A stretch of 64,000 nt of DNA from Bufo bufo. Its lineage: Eukaryota; Chordata; Amphibia; Anura; Bufonidae. Within the stretch, counting starts at the first letter, position 1; every line of letters begins with the position of its first letter. Location: the NCBI RefSeq assembly GCF_905171765.1, contig NC_053391.1, positions 108,040,644-108,104,643 on the forward strand. The letters run 5' to 3'. The notes under the pieces are model-generated. The model did no database searches. It saw nothing but the letters and a program-made list of their open reading frames with translations, and had not been told where the DNA came from. This document shows, one piece after another, positions 22,030 through 33,115 of the stretch. The position numbers and the translations under genes were made by a program.

Positions 22030-25000
22030 CACCTTAACAACCCAGGACAAGAATGATCGTCCTAACGGGCGGGTACTTTGTGCTCCAGGACGAGCATTCT
22101 CGTCCTGCGGTCCTTCTGTTCCCCCATGTGCTTTGCCGCGAGCAGCGGCAGGAATCCGCCTGTTACTGACAGCCGGATCCCTGCTGCATCCACCAGCATC
22201 GGTGATAACGCTGACCGCGGCATATGGGATGTTTGCGCTCCCTCTCCTTAGCCATCGGGTCCCCGTGCTGCGGTGACGGGGACCCGATGGTTGCAATGGC
22301 AGCCCCAAGCCATTCCAAGGCCTTGGGGCCCGGCCTATACGGAGGCCTCGGAGGCAAACTATCAGTGTATTACACTGTGTAATACACTGATAGTCAATGC
22401 AGTACAATACAGATGTATTGTGCTGCATTGAAACAGGGATCAGACCCTGTAATGTTGAAGTCCCATGCTGGGACAAAAATAAAAAGTAATAAAAGTGAAA
22501 AAAAAAAGTGTTTTTAACAATAAAAAAATTTAAGTTTCAAAAGCCCCTTTGCCATAAAAAGAGACATATAAAATGTAAAAAAAATATATAAAAAAACAGA
22601 CATATTAGGTATCACCGCGTGCATAACAACCTGCTCTATAAAAATATCACATGATCCACCCCGTCTGGTCAACACCGTAAAAACAATTTATAAAAACTGT
22701 GCTAAAAATAGCAGTTTTTTGTCACCTTACATCACAAAAAGTGTAATACCAAGCAATCAAAAAGTCATACACACCCCAAAATCATACCAATTAAACCATC
22801 ATCTCATCCCGCAAAAAATGAGACCCTACCTAGGACAATCGCCCAAAAAATAAAAAAAACATGGCTCTCAGAATATAGAGACAATAAAATATGATTTTTT
22901 TTGTTTCAAAAATGATGTTATTGTGTAAAACTTAAATAAACAAAAAAGTTGACATATTAGGTATCGCCATGTCCATAAGAACCTGCTATATAAAAATATC
23001 ACATGACCTAAACCCTCAGGTGAACACCGTAAAAAAAAAGGGGTCAAAAAAGCCATTTTTTGTCACGTTACATCACAAAAAGTGTAATACCAAGCGATCA
23101 AAAAGTCATATGCAACCTAAAATAGTACCAATCAAACCATCATCTCATACCGAAAAAAAAATGAGCCCCTACATAAGACATTCCCCAAAAAAATAAAAAA
23201 TTCATTCAAAAATGTTTTATTATGTAAAACTGAAATATAGAGCAACCAAAAATCATATGTACCCTAAAATAGTACCAACAAAACTGCCACCTTATCCCGT
23301 AGTTTCAAAAATGGGGTCTTTTTTTGGAGTTTCTACTCTAGGGGTGCATCAGGAGGTCTTCAAATGTGACATGGCAAATTAAAATTATCCCATATGGCGT
23401 TCCTTTCCTTCTGCGCCCTGCCGTGTGCCCGTACAGCAGTTTACGACCACATATGGGAATCAAAATCAGGGCAATAAATATTGAGTTTTGCTTGGCTGCT
23501 AACCCTTGCTTTGTTAAAATGGAAAATCTGCCAAAAAAGTTAAACTCTGAAATTTCATCTCCATTTTCCTTTAATTCTTGTGCAACACCTAAAGGCCCCT
23601 TTCACACGGGTTTTTACGAGCGGGTGCAATGTGTGAGTTGAACGCATTGCACCCGCACTGAATCCAGACCCATTCATTTTTAAGGGGCTGTTCACATGAG
23701 CGGTGATTTTCACGCATCACTTGTGCGTTGCGTGAAAATCGCAGCAAGCTCTATTTTGTGCGTTTTTCACGCAAAGCAGGCCCCATAGAAGTGAATGGGG
23801 CTGCGTGAAAATCGCAAGCATCCGCAAGCAAGTGCAGATGCGGTGCGATTTTCACGCACGGTTGCTAGGAGACAATCGGAATGGGGACCCGATCATTATT
23901 ATTTTCCCTTGTAACATGGTTATAAGGGAAAATAATAGCATTCTGAATACAGAATGCTAAGCAAAATAGGGCTGGAGGGGTTAAAAAAAATAAAAAATTA
24001 TTCACATGGTCCATCACATGGTGATGGATCATGTGATGGACCATGTGATGAGCTTAGTGACGTCAAAGGTCCTATTCCTCACAGATGAAGACAGAAGAGA
24101 TGCCAGCTGCGCGAACAAGTGGATTAAGGTGAGTTAAGGGAAAATAATACAATCTACACAACCTTGAACCCAAACCTGAACTTCTGTGAAGAAGTTCGGG
24201 TCTGGGTACCACATTCAGTTTTTTATCACGTGAGTGCAAAACGCATTGCACCCGCGCGATAAAAACTGAACAACGGAACGCAATCGCAGTCAAAACTGAC
24301 TGCAATTGCATACCTACTCGCGCGGGTTTGCAGCAACGCATCCGGACCTTATCCGGGCACGCTCGTGTGAAAGAGGCCAAAGAGTTAAAAAAAAGTTTGT
24401 AAAATCCGTTTTGAATACCTTGAGGGGTGTAGTTTCTAAAATGGGGCCATTTATGGGTGGTTTCTATTATGTAAGCCCCACAAAGTGACTTCAGGCCTGA
24501 ACTGTTCCTTAAAAAGTGGGTTTTGGAAATTTTCGGAAAAATTTCAAGATTTGCTTCTAAACTTCTAAGCCTTCTAACATCCCAAAATGATCCAAACCTG
24601 ATGTAGACATATGGGAAATGTAAATTATTAACTATTTTAGGAGGTATCACTATCTGTTTTTAAAGCAGAGAAATATACATTTTTGAAAATTAAGAATTTT
24701 TGTAAATTTTTGTAAATTTGTTTTTTTTATATAAATTAAAAAACGCTTTTCAGTGGAAAAATTGCTAAAATAAAATCTGCCCTATATGTTTGGTATTGTT
24801 GCATCCATAACAACCCGCCCTACACAAATATCATGTAAATTATCCCATACTGTAAACACCATAAAAAACAAACAAACCAGAATTTCTGCTTTTTGCTTAG
24901 TCGCCACCAAAAATTTACCCCAAAATGATACCAATGAAAACTACAAGACATCCCGCAAAAATGAAGCCCACACACAGCTCTGTAGAAAGAAAAATAAAAA

Positions 25001-25439
25001 AATTATGAGTATTGGGATGTGTTGATGCAAAAAGATTTTCTTCTTTTTAAAAAGGGGTCTTTATTGCGCAAAAGTAGCAAAACGTAAAAAAAAACCTTAA
25101 TATATTTGGCATCACTGTTATTGTACTGACCCAGAGAATACATTTATCATGTTACTTATGCCAAAAAATGAACTCTGCAAAATTTATAACGTAATGACTC
25201 AGTGGCAGTATTGCTGTTCTTTCCCATCTCCATCCCTGAAAGAAGTTAATACAAGTTAATCAGTAAGTGTACCTCAAAATGGCACCATTAAAAAAACTAC
25301 AACTTGTCCCACAAAAAAGAGTTCTCATACGGCTAGATAGAAGGAAAAATAAAAAAGTTATAGCTCTTGGACGGTGATGATGAAAAAATGAAAAAATAAA
25401 AACATGTGATCAGGCCCACAACAGACTGGTTATAAGGGG
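22030..25439. mobile_element. TTAA-type element with tandem ~350-bp monomers, 3.4 kb
   Basis: TTAA lies at 22026-22029 and 25440-25443. The ends CACCTTAACAACC and, reverse-complemented, CCCCTTATAACC are similar. The left 450 bases are GC-rich with small hairpins (for example GTGTATTAC/GTAATACAC near 22355-22385). The rest holds A/T-rich monomers, with the word ACCTGCT at 22629 and 22981 (spacing 352), plus 'catcacaaaaagtgtaatacc' repeated. The same left-end sequence recurs at 41.9-42.3 kb. No ORF survives. A MITE is nested at 23594-24378. Confidence 0.75.
23594..24378. mobile_element. MITE, GGCCCCTTTCACACGGG ends, 785 bp
   Basis: The left end GGCCCCTTTCACACGGG and the reverse complement of the right end GGCCTCTTTCACACGAG are inverted repeats, flanked by AAA on both sides (23591-23593, 24379-24381). 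Joining the flanks restores the host sequence 'cacctaaagagtta', so this is a clean insertion. The inside has several hairpins, including one around 24001-24052 built from 'catggtccatcacatgg' words. It is related to the copies at 27289 and 32261. Confidence 0.85.
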
Positions 25440-25443
25440 TTAA

Positions 25444-25769
25444 TTTATTTGCTTATATAATAGGAAATCATACAATGTTCTAATATGCCTGTATTTAAAA
25501 TTCTGCATACACACCTTTCTTATATCAGACAATTGCCCCCTATATGCAGTAGAATGGTATGGCCCATGTATCCGTCCTGTGCAATGTATCAATGGCCTAA
25601 CTGAAACATGGCATCAGTCATGTGACACCCTACACATCATGCAATTTCTGACATGGAGTAAGCAATAGTGTTACATGACGTACATGTGCTGGGTCAGCAC
25701 ACAGGCCATATTCATGTGTCTTTATTGGAATCATTATTTTTATTGTGGTTATTACAATAACTACATTAC
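25444..25769. other. Unassigned spacer
   Basis: About 325 bases, AT-rich; no gene or repeat recognised. Confidence 0.35.
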
Positions 25770-26020
25770 TGGGGGCAGCCCTGGTACCTTGCAGTGCTGG
25801 GGTCCAAGGTTCGAATATGACCAGGACAATACCTGCATGGAGTTTATATGTTCTCCCTATGTTTGTGTTGGTATACTCAGGGCACTTTGGTTTTCTCCTA
25901 CACACCAAAGACATACTGATAGGGAAATTAGATTGTGAGCTCCACTGAAGACAGCAAGCAATGATAATGTCTGTAAAGCACTGCAGAATATGTCAACGCT
26001 ATAGAAGTGAGTAAAATAAA
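25770..26020 (+). mobile_element. tRNA-derived SINE with L2-like tail
   Basis: The tRNA-like head contains 'taccttgcagtgctggggtc' and the B-box-like 'aaggttcgaatatgacc'. The body contains 'gcatggagtttatatgttct' and 'tttggttttctcctacac', words I know from a vertebrate SINE group with a conserved central region (V-SINE-like). The tail reads 'ctgtaaagcactgcagaata' followed by 'gctatagaagtgag', resembling the 3' end of L2 LINEs, whose machinery would mobilise it. It is probably transcribed rightward by RNA polymerase III. The subfamily is uncertain. Confidence 0.75.
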
Positions 26021-26400
26021 TGCAAATATTTACATGGCTGCCTGTCTCTAGCTAATTCGTAAAATGGCTGCCTGTCTCTAGGTGATGTCAAGTTGCTAAT
26101 AAAGTTTACTGTGAAGAAACAGGCACAGATCTGCTTCTACATTAGACACTGACAGACTTGATGTTTATGGTGCTGCTGTAGGTAGTAATACTGTATGTAC
26201 AGTACACATTCTGCTCCCCAATATAGTACTATTCACCTGTTATATGATATCTGGGCAGTTAACTGAAAGCCAGGTGACATGATACTTGTGAGGATCACAT
26301 GATGGCTCCCATCACTGACGCAATGTTTAGTCCTATCCAGTTCTCCTATAGATGCATTTTACAGGGCTAAAGCAGGCAATACCATTTTTGTTTTTTTATC
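26021..26400. other. Spacer with a 33-bp direct duplication
   Basis: 'aaaatggctgcctgtctcta' occurs twice (from about 26029 and 26061). Otherwise nothing recognisable. Confidence 0.5.
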
Positions 26401-27288
26401 TTTTTTTGCTTTAGGGAGAGGCTAACATAAATACTCGAAAGTGTGCAGGTTAACAACCCCTAATTTTTCACTATCAAATAACAAGACTTTTTTAAACATC
26501 AAATAATCAAAGAAATTGGGGGTACAGGGAAATAGTGCCAGTCGCACCAGGTATAACTCTTTAAAATCAGTGGATATAGGAATCCACACTCAATGATTCG
26601 GGGGCTGAGAGTAGTTTCCCCACTCTGAACCAATCCCTATTCCAAAATTGGAACACTGGTGCCATAATAGACGCAAGTGGCAATGGACTGGTGAAAATAA
26701 AAAAATCTAAAAGATCAAATCCATGGTCCAAAGTCACTTGCAGAATAAAAATAATTCTTGAATGAACCGTAGTTACTAAATGAGCAAGTCTCCACTCCTC
26801 TATAATTAATGGAGAGGGCACGGGCTAATCCCACAAAGTCACTGCTATGTATGCAGTTGGAACATAGCCCAAACAGTCCAAACAGAAAATACTGCTTGCT
26901 AAGTAAAACTTGTTTTCCCTGGTCTAACTAAATAGCCCTTCTATGAAGTAACGCGGGCTCGACGCGTTTCTGCATCATTAGATGCCTCCTCAGGAGCCCA
27001 ACAAACAGAAGAGTGCTATGAGCTGTGGTTTAGAATATAGTAGCAGTAGAGGCATGCAACCCCTCTCACATAGGGGCAGCGTTCCGGCGCTATAATGGCC
27101 ATAGGGTGGCCGCCAAAAAGCCGGCTATTTAATGTCATGGCTCCACCCACCCTTACATCAGACGCAGGTTTGCCCTCCCAGTCACTCAGGTCCGTGCCGG
27201 AATCAGCACTGAAGATTTAAAGCGCTGCGCTACGAACCCCGTACTGCAAGGAGGAGGGAGAGATGGAGAGGGACCAAATGCTCCCTTT
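26400..27288 (-). mobile_element. Probable Penelope-like element fragment carrying a hammerhead ribozyme
   Basis: The only strong evidence is the minimal type I hammerhead at 26955-26999, a motif established in Penelope-like retroelements. The flanks on the minus strand have no recognisable reverse transcriptase; an 84-codon frame at 26567-26821 has no domain I recognise. The outer limits are guesses. Sequence at 27802-28182 and 29739-30230 may belong to the same element, separated by two younger insertions. Confidence 0.45.
26955..26999 (-). ncRNA. Hammerhead ribozyme, minimal type I
   Basis: Read on the minus strand: stem I GGGCTC pairs with GAGCCC (6 of 6), then the conserved core CTGAGGA (CUGANGA), stem II GCATC-TAAT-GATGC, the conserved GAAA, a very short stem III (AC/GT around GC) and the cleavage triplet GTC. 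Self-cleavage would fall between the base complementary to 26961 and that complementary to 26960. The only departure from consensus is at the base of stem II, where position 11.1 is A instead of C opposite G10.1. The one- or two-pair stem III is typical of hammerheads in Penelope-like elements, which are thought to work best as dimers. Confidence 0.88.
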
Positions 27289-27801
27289 GGCCCCTTTCAC
27301 ACGGGCGAGAATTCCGTGCGGGTGCAATGAGTGAGGTGAATGCATTGCACCCGCACTGATTTTGGACCCATTCACTTCAATGGGGCTGTGCAGATGAGCG
27401 GTGATTTTCACGCATCACTTGTGCATTGCGTGAAAATCACAGCAGGTTCTATGTTCTGCGTTTTACACGCAAAGCAGGCCCCATGTTTGTAAACTGATAA
27501 AAGTCAATTTACTGTATTATTTTCCCTTATAACATGGTTATAAAGGGAAAATAATAAAATGAATAGAACACCTAACCCAAACCCGAACTTCAGTGAAGAA
27601 GTCTGGGTTCAGGTCTGGGTAACCCATTCAGTTTTTTCTCCCGCGCTTGCAAAACGCATTGCACTCACGCGGAAAAAACTGAACAACAGAATGCAATCGC
27701 AGTCAAAACTGACTGCAATTGCGTGCCTACTCGCGCGGTTTTCCCACGATGCACACGCTACGCATCCGGATCAAATCCGGGACAGCCGTGTGAAAGAGTG
27801 C
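27289..27801. mobile_element. MITE, GGCCCCTTTCACACGGG ends, 513 bp
   Basis: Same family as 23594-24378: shared words include 'gcattgcacccgcactga', 'gcggtgattttcacgcatca' and 'cagtcaaaactgactgcaat'. The left end is intact and the right end reads GTGTGAAAGAGTGC. TTT flanks both sides (27286-27288, 27802-27804). Inside is the hairpin 'cccttataacatggttataaaggg'. No coding capacity. Confidence 0.85.
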
Positions 27802-28182
27802 TTTAGGTATTGCAGGGATTATTAGGCGGATATATCTAATGGCATTGAGGAACAGAATACATTGTGGGAGAGGGGTTCAATGCTCATTATACTGCTCACA
27901 GAGAAATACCTACTGAAGAAAATTCATAAATGTGTAATAAATGTACATGAGCAAAAAATTATATTAGCAAATGCACATGATCAAAAGGACAAATGTACAT
28001 AATCGCAAATGTACATAATAAAATAAATATTTACAAATACACCCCACTAATAGATGGTAATGATATACCATTGTATATGAACAATAATACAACAAGTATG
28101 GCATATAATAAGGGGTCAAAAAATAAATAAATACATGAAATGTATGCAAAAATGTATAGAGGGTGAACAAGTCCTACATATA
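27802..28182. other. Unassigned AT-rich flank, possibly part of the Penelope-like element
   Basis: Contains irregular repeats of 'caaatgtacataa' words (about 27930-28030). No gene recognised. Confidence 0.35.
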
Positions 28183-29736
28183 CAGTCCTGATCAAAAGTT
28201 TAAGACCACTTGAAAAATGGCAAAAAATCATATTTTACATTGTTGGATCTTAACAAGGTTCCAAGTAGAGCTTCAACATGCAACAAGAAGAAATGAGAGT
28301 GAGACAAAACATTTTTTGAGCATTCAATTAATTGAAAATAACGATTAAACTGAAACAGGCTGTTTTTTAGCTGATCAAAATTTTAGGACCACATGCCTTT
28401 AAAAGGCCAAATCTGTGCAAAGATGTGGATTCATTGTCATTTTCTGTCAGGTAGTCACACGTTGTGATGGCAAAGGAAAAAAAACTCTCCCTTTTTGAAC
28501 GTGGTCGGGTTGTTGAACTGCATAAGCAGGGTCTCTCACAGCGCGCCATCGCTGCTGAGGTGGGACGCAGTAAGACAGTCATTTGGAATTTCTTAAATGA
28601 TCCTGAGGGTTATGGAACAAAAAAGTCAAGTGGAAGACCCAAAAAAATTTCACCAGCACTGAGCCGGAGGATCAAATTGGCTGTCCGTCAAGACACTGGA
28701 CGATCCTCAACCCAAATTAGGGCACTTACTGGTGCTGACTGCAGCCCCATAACCATCAGATGGCATCTGAGACTGAAGGGCTTCAAAAACAAAAAACGTC
28801 TTCAAAGACCTTGTCTCCTTGAACGCCACAGAACTGCTCGTTTGGACTTTGCAATAGAGCACCAAACATGGGACATTCAAAGGTGGAAGAAAGTTTTATT
28901 CTCTGATGAGAAAATATTTAACCTTGATGGTCCTGATGGTTTCCAACGTTACTGGCATGACAAGCAGATCCCACCTGAGATGTTTTCTACGCGCCACAGT
29001 GGAGGGAGCGCCATAATGGTCTGGGGTGCTTTTTCCTTCAGTGGAACAATGGAGCTTCAGGAAGTGCAGGGGCGTCAAATGGCCGCTGGCTATGTCCAGA
29101 TGTTGCAGAGAGCATTCCTCATGACTGAAGGCCCTCGTCTGTGTGGTAACGACTGGGTTTTTCAACAGGACAACGCTACAGTACACAATGCCCGCCGGAC
29201 AAGGAACTTCTTCCAGGAGAATAACATCACTCTTTTGACCCATCCTGCGTGTTCCCCTGATCTAAATCCAATTGAGAACCTTTGGGGATGGATGGCAAGG
29301 GAAGTTTACAAAAATGGACAACAGTTCCAGACAGTAGATGGACTTCGTGCGGCCGTCTTCACCACTTGGAGAAATGTTCCCACTCACCTCATGGAAACGC
29401 TTGCATCAAGCATGCCGAAATTAATTTTTGAAGTGATCAACAATAACGGCGGAGCTACACATTACTGAGTTCATGTTTGGAAGTTGGATTTCTGATTTGG
29501 GGGGGTTTAGTTTTTTTTTGGAGGTGTGGTCCTAAACTTTTGATCAGCTGAAAAACAGCCTGTTCCAGTTTATTCGTTGTTTTCATTAAATTGAATGCTC
29601 AAAAAATGTTTTGTCTCACTCCCATTTCTTCTTGTTGCATGCTGAAGCTCTACTTGGAACCTTGTTAAGATCCAGCCATGCTAAATATGATTTTTTTGCC
29701 ATTTTTCAAGTGGTCTTAAACTTTTGATCAGGACTG
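28183..29736 (+). mobile_element. Complete Tc1-like transposon (DD34E), 1554 bp, apparently intact
   Basis: The element starts CAGTCCTGATCAAAAGTTTA and ends with the near-exact reverse complement, with TA on both sides (28181-28182, 29737-29738). The terminal inverted repeats are long, about 200 bp (28183-28395 and 29535-29736), and the outer motif 'tgatcaaaa' is repeated at the inner end of each (about 28374 and 29541), an IR/DR layout in which each repeat offers two transposase binding sites. It encodes one uninterrupted transposase. The repeats differ at only a few positions, suggesting a young insertion. Confidence 0.95.
28464..29468 (+). CDS. Tc1/mariner transposase, intact, DD34E
   Basis: 334-residue protein expected to bind its element's inverted repeats and cut and paste it into TA sites in the nucleus. 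Residues about 8-50 form the first helix-turn-helix ([20 protein letters not shown]). A GRPKK AT-hook-like motif is at 57-61, followed by the second DNA-binding subdomain. Catalytic residues are D148 (FSDEK), D236 (FQQDNATVH) and E271 ([11 protein letters not shown]), with exactly 34 residues between the last two. [11 protein letters not shown] lies at about 180-190. Length is normal for the family (about 340). There is no stop or frameshift. The start could be the first Met or, one codon later, the second Met (28467), which matches the MA- start of relatives. Expression cannot be judged from sequence. Confidence 0.95.
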   Translation: MMAKEKKLSLFERGRVVELHKQGLSQRAIAAEVGRSKTVIWNFLNDPEGYGTKKSSGRPKKISPALSRRIKLAVRQDTGRSSTQIRALTGADCSPITIRWHLRLKGFKNKKRLQRPCLLERHRTARLDFAIEHQTWDIQRWKKVLFSDEKIFNLDGPDGFQRYWHDKQIPPEMFSTRHSGGSAIMVWGAFSFSGTMELQEVQGRQMAAGYVQMLQRAFLMTEGPRLCGNDWVFQQDNATVHNARRTRNFFQENNITLLTHPACSPDLNPIENLWGWMAREVYKNGQQFQTVDGLRAAVFTTWRNVPTHLMETLASSMPKLIFEVINNNGGATHY

Positions 29737-29738
29737 TA

Positions 29739-30315
29739 TTATGAAAAATCCAGGGTGTAAAGATACAAAACTAAATGATCAGGTTTCCTTATATTGTGTT
29801 CCTAAGCCCAAAGAGCTCTCTGATATTTGGAGCCCAAAAAGTGCAGTTCCACATCAGCAGTATCAATTCTAATAGTGTATTCAAATGAGAGGGCGCCCAT
29901 AAACGTGGTTGCTATGGTAGAATCAGCAACGGAGAAAATACCGTACTAATCAGAGCAAGAATACAATTGGGTATTATGTTCCTGCATAAAATCCATCAGG
30001 GTAATGATACACTTGTGACTATACCCTGTGGTAGGAAGAAGGCGATTGAGAGCTCTGTGATAGAAGAACAGAGATGTGACTTTCCATAAAGATGTAGAGT
30101 GCAATGTTGAAATAGGGGGCGGTGGGTCCTTCTAATGCTTTGGCTGTCTGCTTGCCGATAGTTAATCCATCCCTGGAGAAAAGTAATTAACATATTGATG
30201 TTTCTACTCCGCCCCAGACCTATGTGCTAAATACAGAATGACAACCCATATAAGTTCTCAAAATGACAGTCTATAGAGGTTTTCATTTTATGACTATCAT
30301 CTAATTAAATAAATA
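29739..30315. other. Unassigned sequence, possibly continuation of the Penelope-like element
   Basis: No gene recognised. It resumes directly after the Tc1 insertion, so it is continuous with 27802-28182 in the pre-insertion sequence. Confidence 0.4.
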
Positions 30316-31512
30316 CACTGCCTGTCCAACAAAAAAAGTCGCCACCTGGATTTAACTAAGCAAATAGGTATGAGCCTCCTATTGGATAATTACTGCATGG
30401 GCGATTATCTTTCAGCTGGCAACAAGTTATTTAACCCCAACTGGTGCAATGAGTTGCTTCTCATTTCTTTAACAACCATGTCGAAAGACACATCTCGTGG
30501 TCGTGGAAAAGATGTTAGTCTGTTTGAGAAGGGTCAAATCATTGGCATGCATCAAGCAGAGAAAACATCTAAGGAGATTGCAGAAACTACTAAAATTGGG
30601 TTAAGAACTGTCCAACGCATTATTAAAAACTGGAAGGATAGGGGGGACCCATCGTATTTGAGGAAGAAATGTGGCGGGAAAAAAATCCCGAATGATCGTG
30701 ATCGGCGATCACTTAAGCGTTTGGTGAAATCAAATTGAAGAAAAACAACACTAGAACTCAGGGCCATGTTTAATAGTGAAAGTAAGAGCATTTCCACATG
30801 CACAATGCGAAGGGAACTCAAGGGATTGGGACTAAACAGCTGTGTAGCCATAAGAAAACTACTAATCAGTGAGGCAAGCCAGAAAAAAAAAGGCTTCAAT
30901 TTGCTAGGGAGCATAAAGATTGGACTCTGGAGCAATGGCAGAAGGTCATGTGGTCTGATGAGTTCAGATTAAGCCTGTTCCAGAGTGATGGGCGCATCAG
31001 GGTAAGAAGATAGGCAGATTAAGTGATGCACCCATCATGCCTAGTGCCTACTGTACAAGCCTGTGGGGGCAGTGCTATGATCTGGGGTTGCTGCAGTTGG
31101 TCAGGTCTAGGTTAAGCAACAGTATGTGCTCCAAGAATGAGGTCAGCTGACTACCTGAACATACTGAATGACCAGGTTATTCCATCAATGGATTTGTTCT
31201 TCCCTGATGACACGGGCATATTCCAAGATGACAATGCCAGGATTCATCGGGCTCAAATTGTGAAAGAGTGGTTCAGGGAGCATGAGACATCATTTTCACA
31301 CATAGATTGGCCACCACAGAGTCCAGACCTTAACCCCATTGAGAATCTTCGGGATGTGCTGGAGAAGGCTTTGCGCAGCAGTCAGACTCTACCATCATCA
31401 ATGCAAGATCTTGGTGAAAAATTAATGCAACACTGGATGGAAATAAATCTTGTGACATTGCAGAAGCTTACGAAATATTAGAGTGTGTGACATTTTTTTT
31501 GGAAAGGCAGTG
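30316..31512 (+). mobile_element. Tc1-like transposon, full-length but dead, TA flanks
   Basis: Starts CACTGCCTGTCCAACAAAAA and ends, reverse-complemented, CACTGCCTTTCCAAAAAAAA, with TA at 30314-30315 and 31513-31514. The inverted repeats are short (about 30 bp), unlike those of the intact element 600 bp away. It belongs to a different family, judged by ends and protein. The transposase is broken. Confidence 0.92.
30478..31481 (+). pseudogene. Tc1-like transposase pseudogene (36-residue D-E spacing)
   Basis: The N-terminal helix-turn-helix is clear from 30478 (GRGKDVSLFEKGQIIGMHQA...). Frame 1 stops at 30736-30738 and continues decayed to about 30972. The catalytic C-terminus is in another frame (31137-31481), with FQDDNARIH and [10 protein letters not shown]; 36 residues separate the catalytic Asp and Glu. 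The segment holding the first Asp (about 30950-30970, 'tggtctgatgagttcagatt') is recognisable at the DNA level but frameshifted. The GGS.MIWG region is visible near 31065-31090. At least two frameshifts and one stop make it non-functional. Confidence 0.88.
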
Positions 31513-31514
31513 TA

Positions 31515-32257
31515 TAACTATGGAAGAGGATAACAGAAGGACTTTACTGGATTTTTATTTTAGGGTTAAATATTTGATAATATGGCATACCTAAATTTAC
31601 CGCTAGCCTGAGTCAGGATGCTTTCAGGATGTATCCTACAAGATTCCACCTTAAAGATGCATCTGTAGTCATTTATCTAAACAGAAGGAATGCTAGTTAA
31701 TTTATCAGCATGCATAAAAGCAATAGGAGTAGAAGCATATGGAGCCAGGAGTGCGGTAGCAAGCTGCTAAACCTTCGCTGAACAAGGAACAGGCAATTCC
31801 ACAAAGTCATACTTTTATTGCGCATCTGGACACTCATTTATAAACATTTTCCTGAACGCAGCAGGCACTCAACAATCGACGGTCGGAAAGCTGGAACATT
31901 TTCTGCTCCACGACATAAATAGAATTCTTCAACAACAAAAGACTAATGGATCGCCTGCTCGAAACTGAATTCTTGTTTTGATGAGATGTTTGCCAATGTA
32001 ATCCGAGCGCGGATTCCAAAATGATATTTCAATCTCATTTTATGATTTTATTCCAGCTGCCCACCAACCTACCAGCATTTGTATATTATAAATCAATAAA
32101 TTATGAGCTGTCTGATCAGCTCCTCAATACTCCAGGAAAGGAGTAATATAATAATATATGAAACAGTGTTACCAGTTTGGGGGGGGGGAGTCGGTTACCA
32201 CTGAAAATAGCTGCTGGCTTATTAAAGGGGTTGTTCAGTTTCCGCAAGAAGGAGAAG
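31515..32257. other. Unassigned sequence
   Basis: No gene recognised. At 32222-32240 'ttaaaggggttgttca' matches the end of the TTAA element at 18244 and is probably a truncated copy. Confidence 0.35.
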
Positions 32258-32260
32258 TAA

Positions 32261-32586
32261 GGCCCCCTTTCACACGAGCGAGTTCCATGCATTGGATTTA
32301 CAACGTGTGTCAGCGAGACCACCCGTCCTGACCTCCCAGCACTGATGGGTTGCACATAGTATTATATTCATTTATCATGCTATGTAACCCTTAGAGTCTG
32401 GATTGTATTGTATAACAGTGACATAATGATGTCAGTGTTATACAATACATTCCAGAGCTGTAAGGGTTACATACAGTAGCATCATAAATCAATATAATGC
32501 TATGTGACCCGGTCTGTGCTGGGGGGTCAGGACGGATGCTCTCGCTGCCAGTCCATTTCGTGTAACTCGCTTGTGTGAAAGGGGCC
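32261..32586. mobile_element. Palindromic MITE with TAA target duplication
   Basis: GGCCCCCTTTCACACGAGCG at the left pairs with CTTGTGTGAAAGGGGCC at the right. TAA flanks both sides (32258-32260, 32587-32589). The interior is itself an imperfect palindrome (for example 'gtattgtataacagtgacat' against 'atgtcagtgttatacaatac', centred near 32427). Same end family as 23594 and 27289. Confidence 0.87.
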
Positions 32587-32597
32587 TAAGTAAGTAA

Positions 32598-33115
32598 AGC
32601 TGGATTTACACGGGCCGACTAAGCGGTGGATTGTCATGAAGGAAGCGTTCCTTCCCGACAGTCGGCTGCTCGTTCAATGAAGGAGACTGCTGTATTTACA
32701 TACAGCAATCTCCTCCACTGTATTCGGGCTCATGCACACAACCATATGCACCTATGATGCTGTGCGCTCCCGTGCGCACGATGTATGCCGCTCCGGGACA
32801 TATGGCCCGCTCACGGACCGTATGTCTCGGAGGGCATACGGTCGTGTTCATGAGCCCTTAAGATGAGGGATCACTATAGCAATCCCTCGTCCTCATACAA
32901 AATCATTGTTTCTGGGCAGCAGATCACTGTTTAGCCCACACAATCTGCTGCCCAGAAGCCATGATCGGTGGTGCCTGCATGATTGACAGGAGCTAAACAC
33001 TTGTTCATCGGGTGATCAGCAGCAGATTTAGATGGCCAGATTGTCAGGAACGACCGTTCGCAGGAACTGTCATTCACGATCATCTGCCCGATTCTCGGGC
33101 TGTGTAAATGCACCT
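32598..33115. mobile_element. MITE with TAA flanks, containing a nested MITE
   Basis: Left end AGCTGGATTTACACGGGCCGA and, reverse-complemented, right end AGGTGCATTTACACAGCCCGA are terminal inverted repeats; TAA lies at 32595-32597 and 33116-33118. Inner inverted sequences such as 'ctgggcagcagat'/'atctgctgcccag' (around 32910-32955) form a hairpin. Its right TAA is shared with the TTAA flank of the next element, so the two insertions abut exactly. Confidence 0.8.
32726..32857. mobile_element. Nested 132-bp MITE
   Basis: Left end GGGCTCATGCACACAACCAT and the reverse complement of the right end GGGCTCATGAACACGACCGT are inverted repeats. Flanks TTC/TTA suggest a slightly mutated 3-bp duplication. 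The end motif is shared with 17110 and, loosely, with 15744-16058. Confidence 0.75.

Noticed and set aside
21979..22476. 165-codon minus-strand frame
   Set aside because: It spans the GC-rich end of the 22030-25439 TTAA element, whose homologous copy at 41.9 kb does not preserve the frame.
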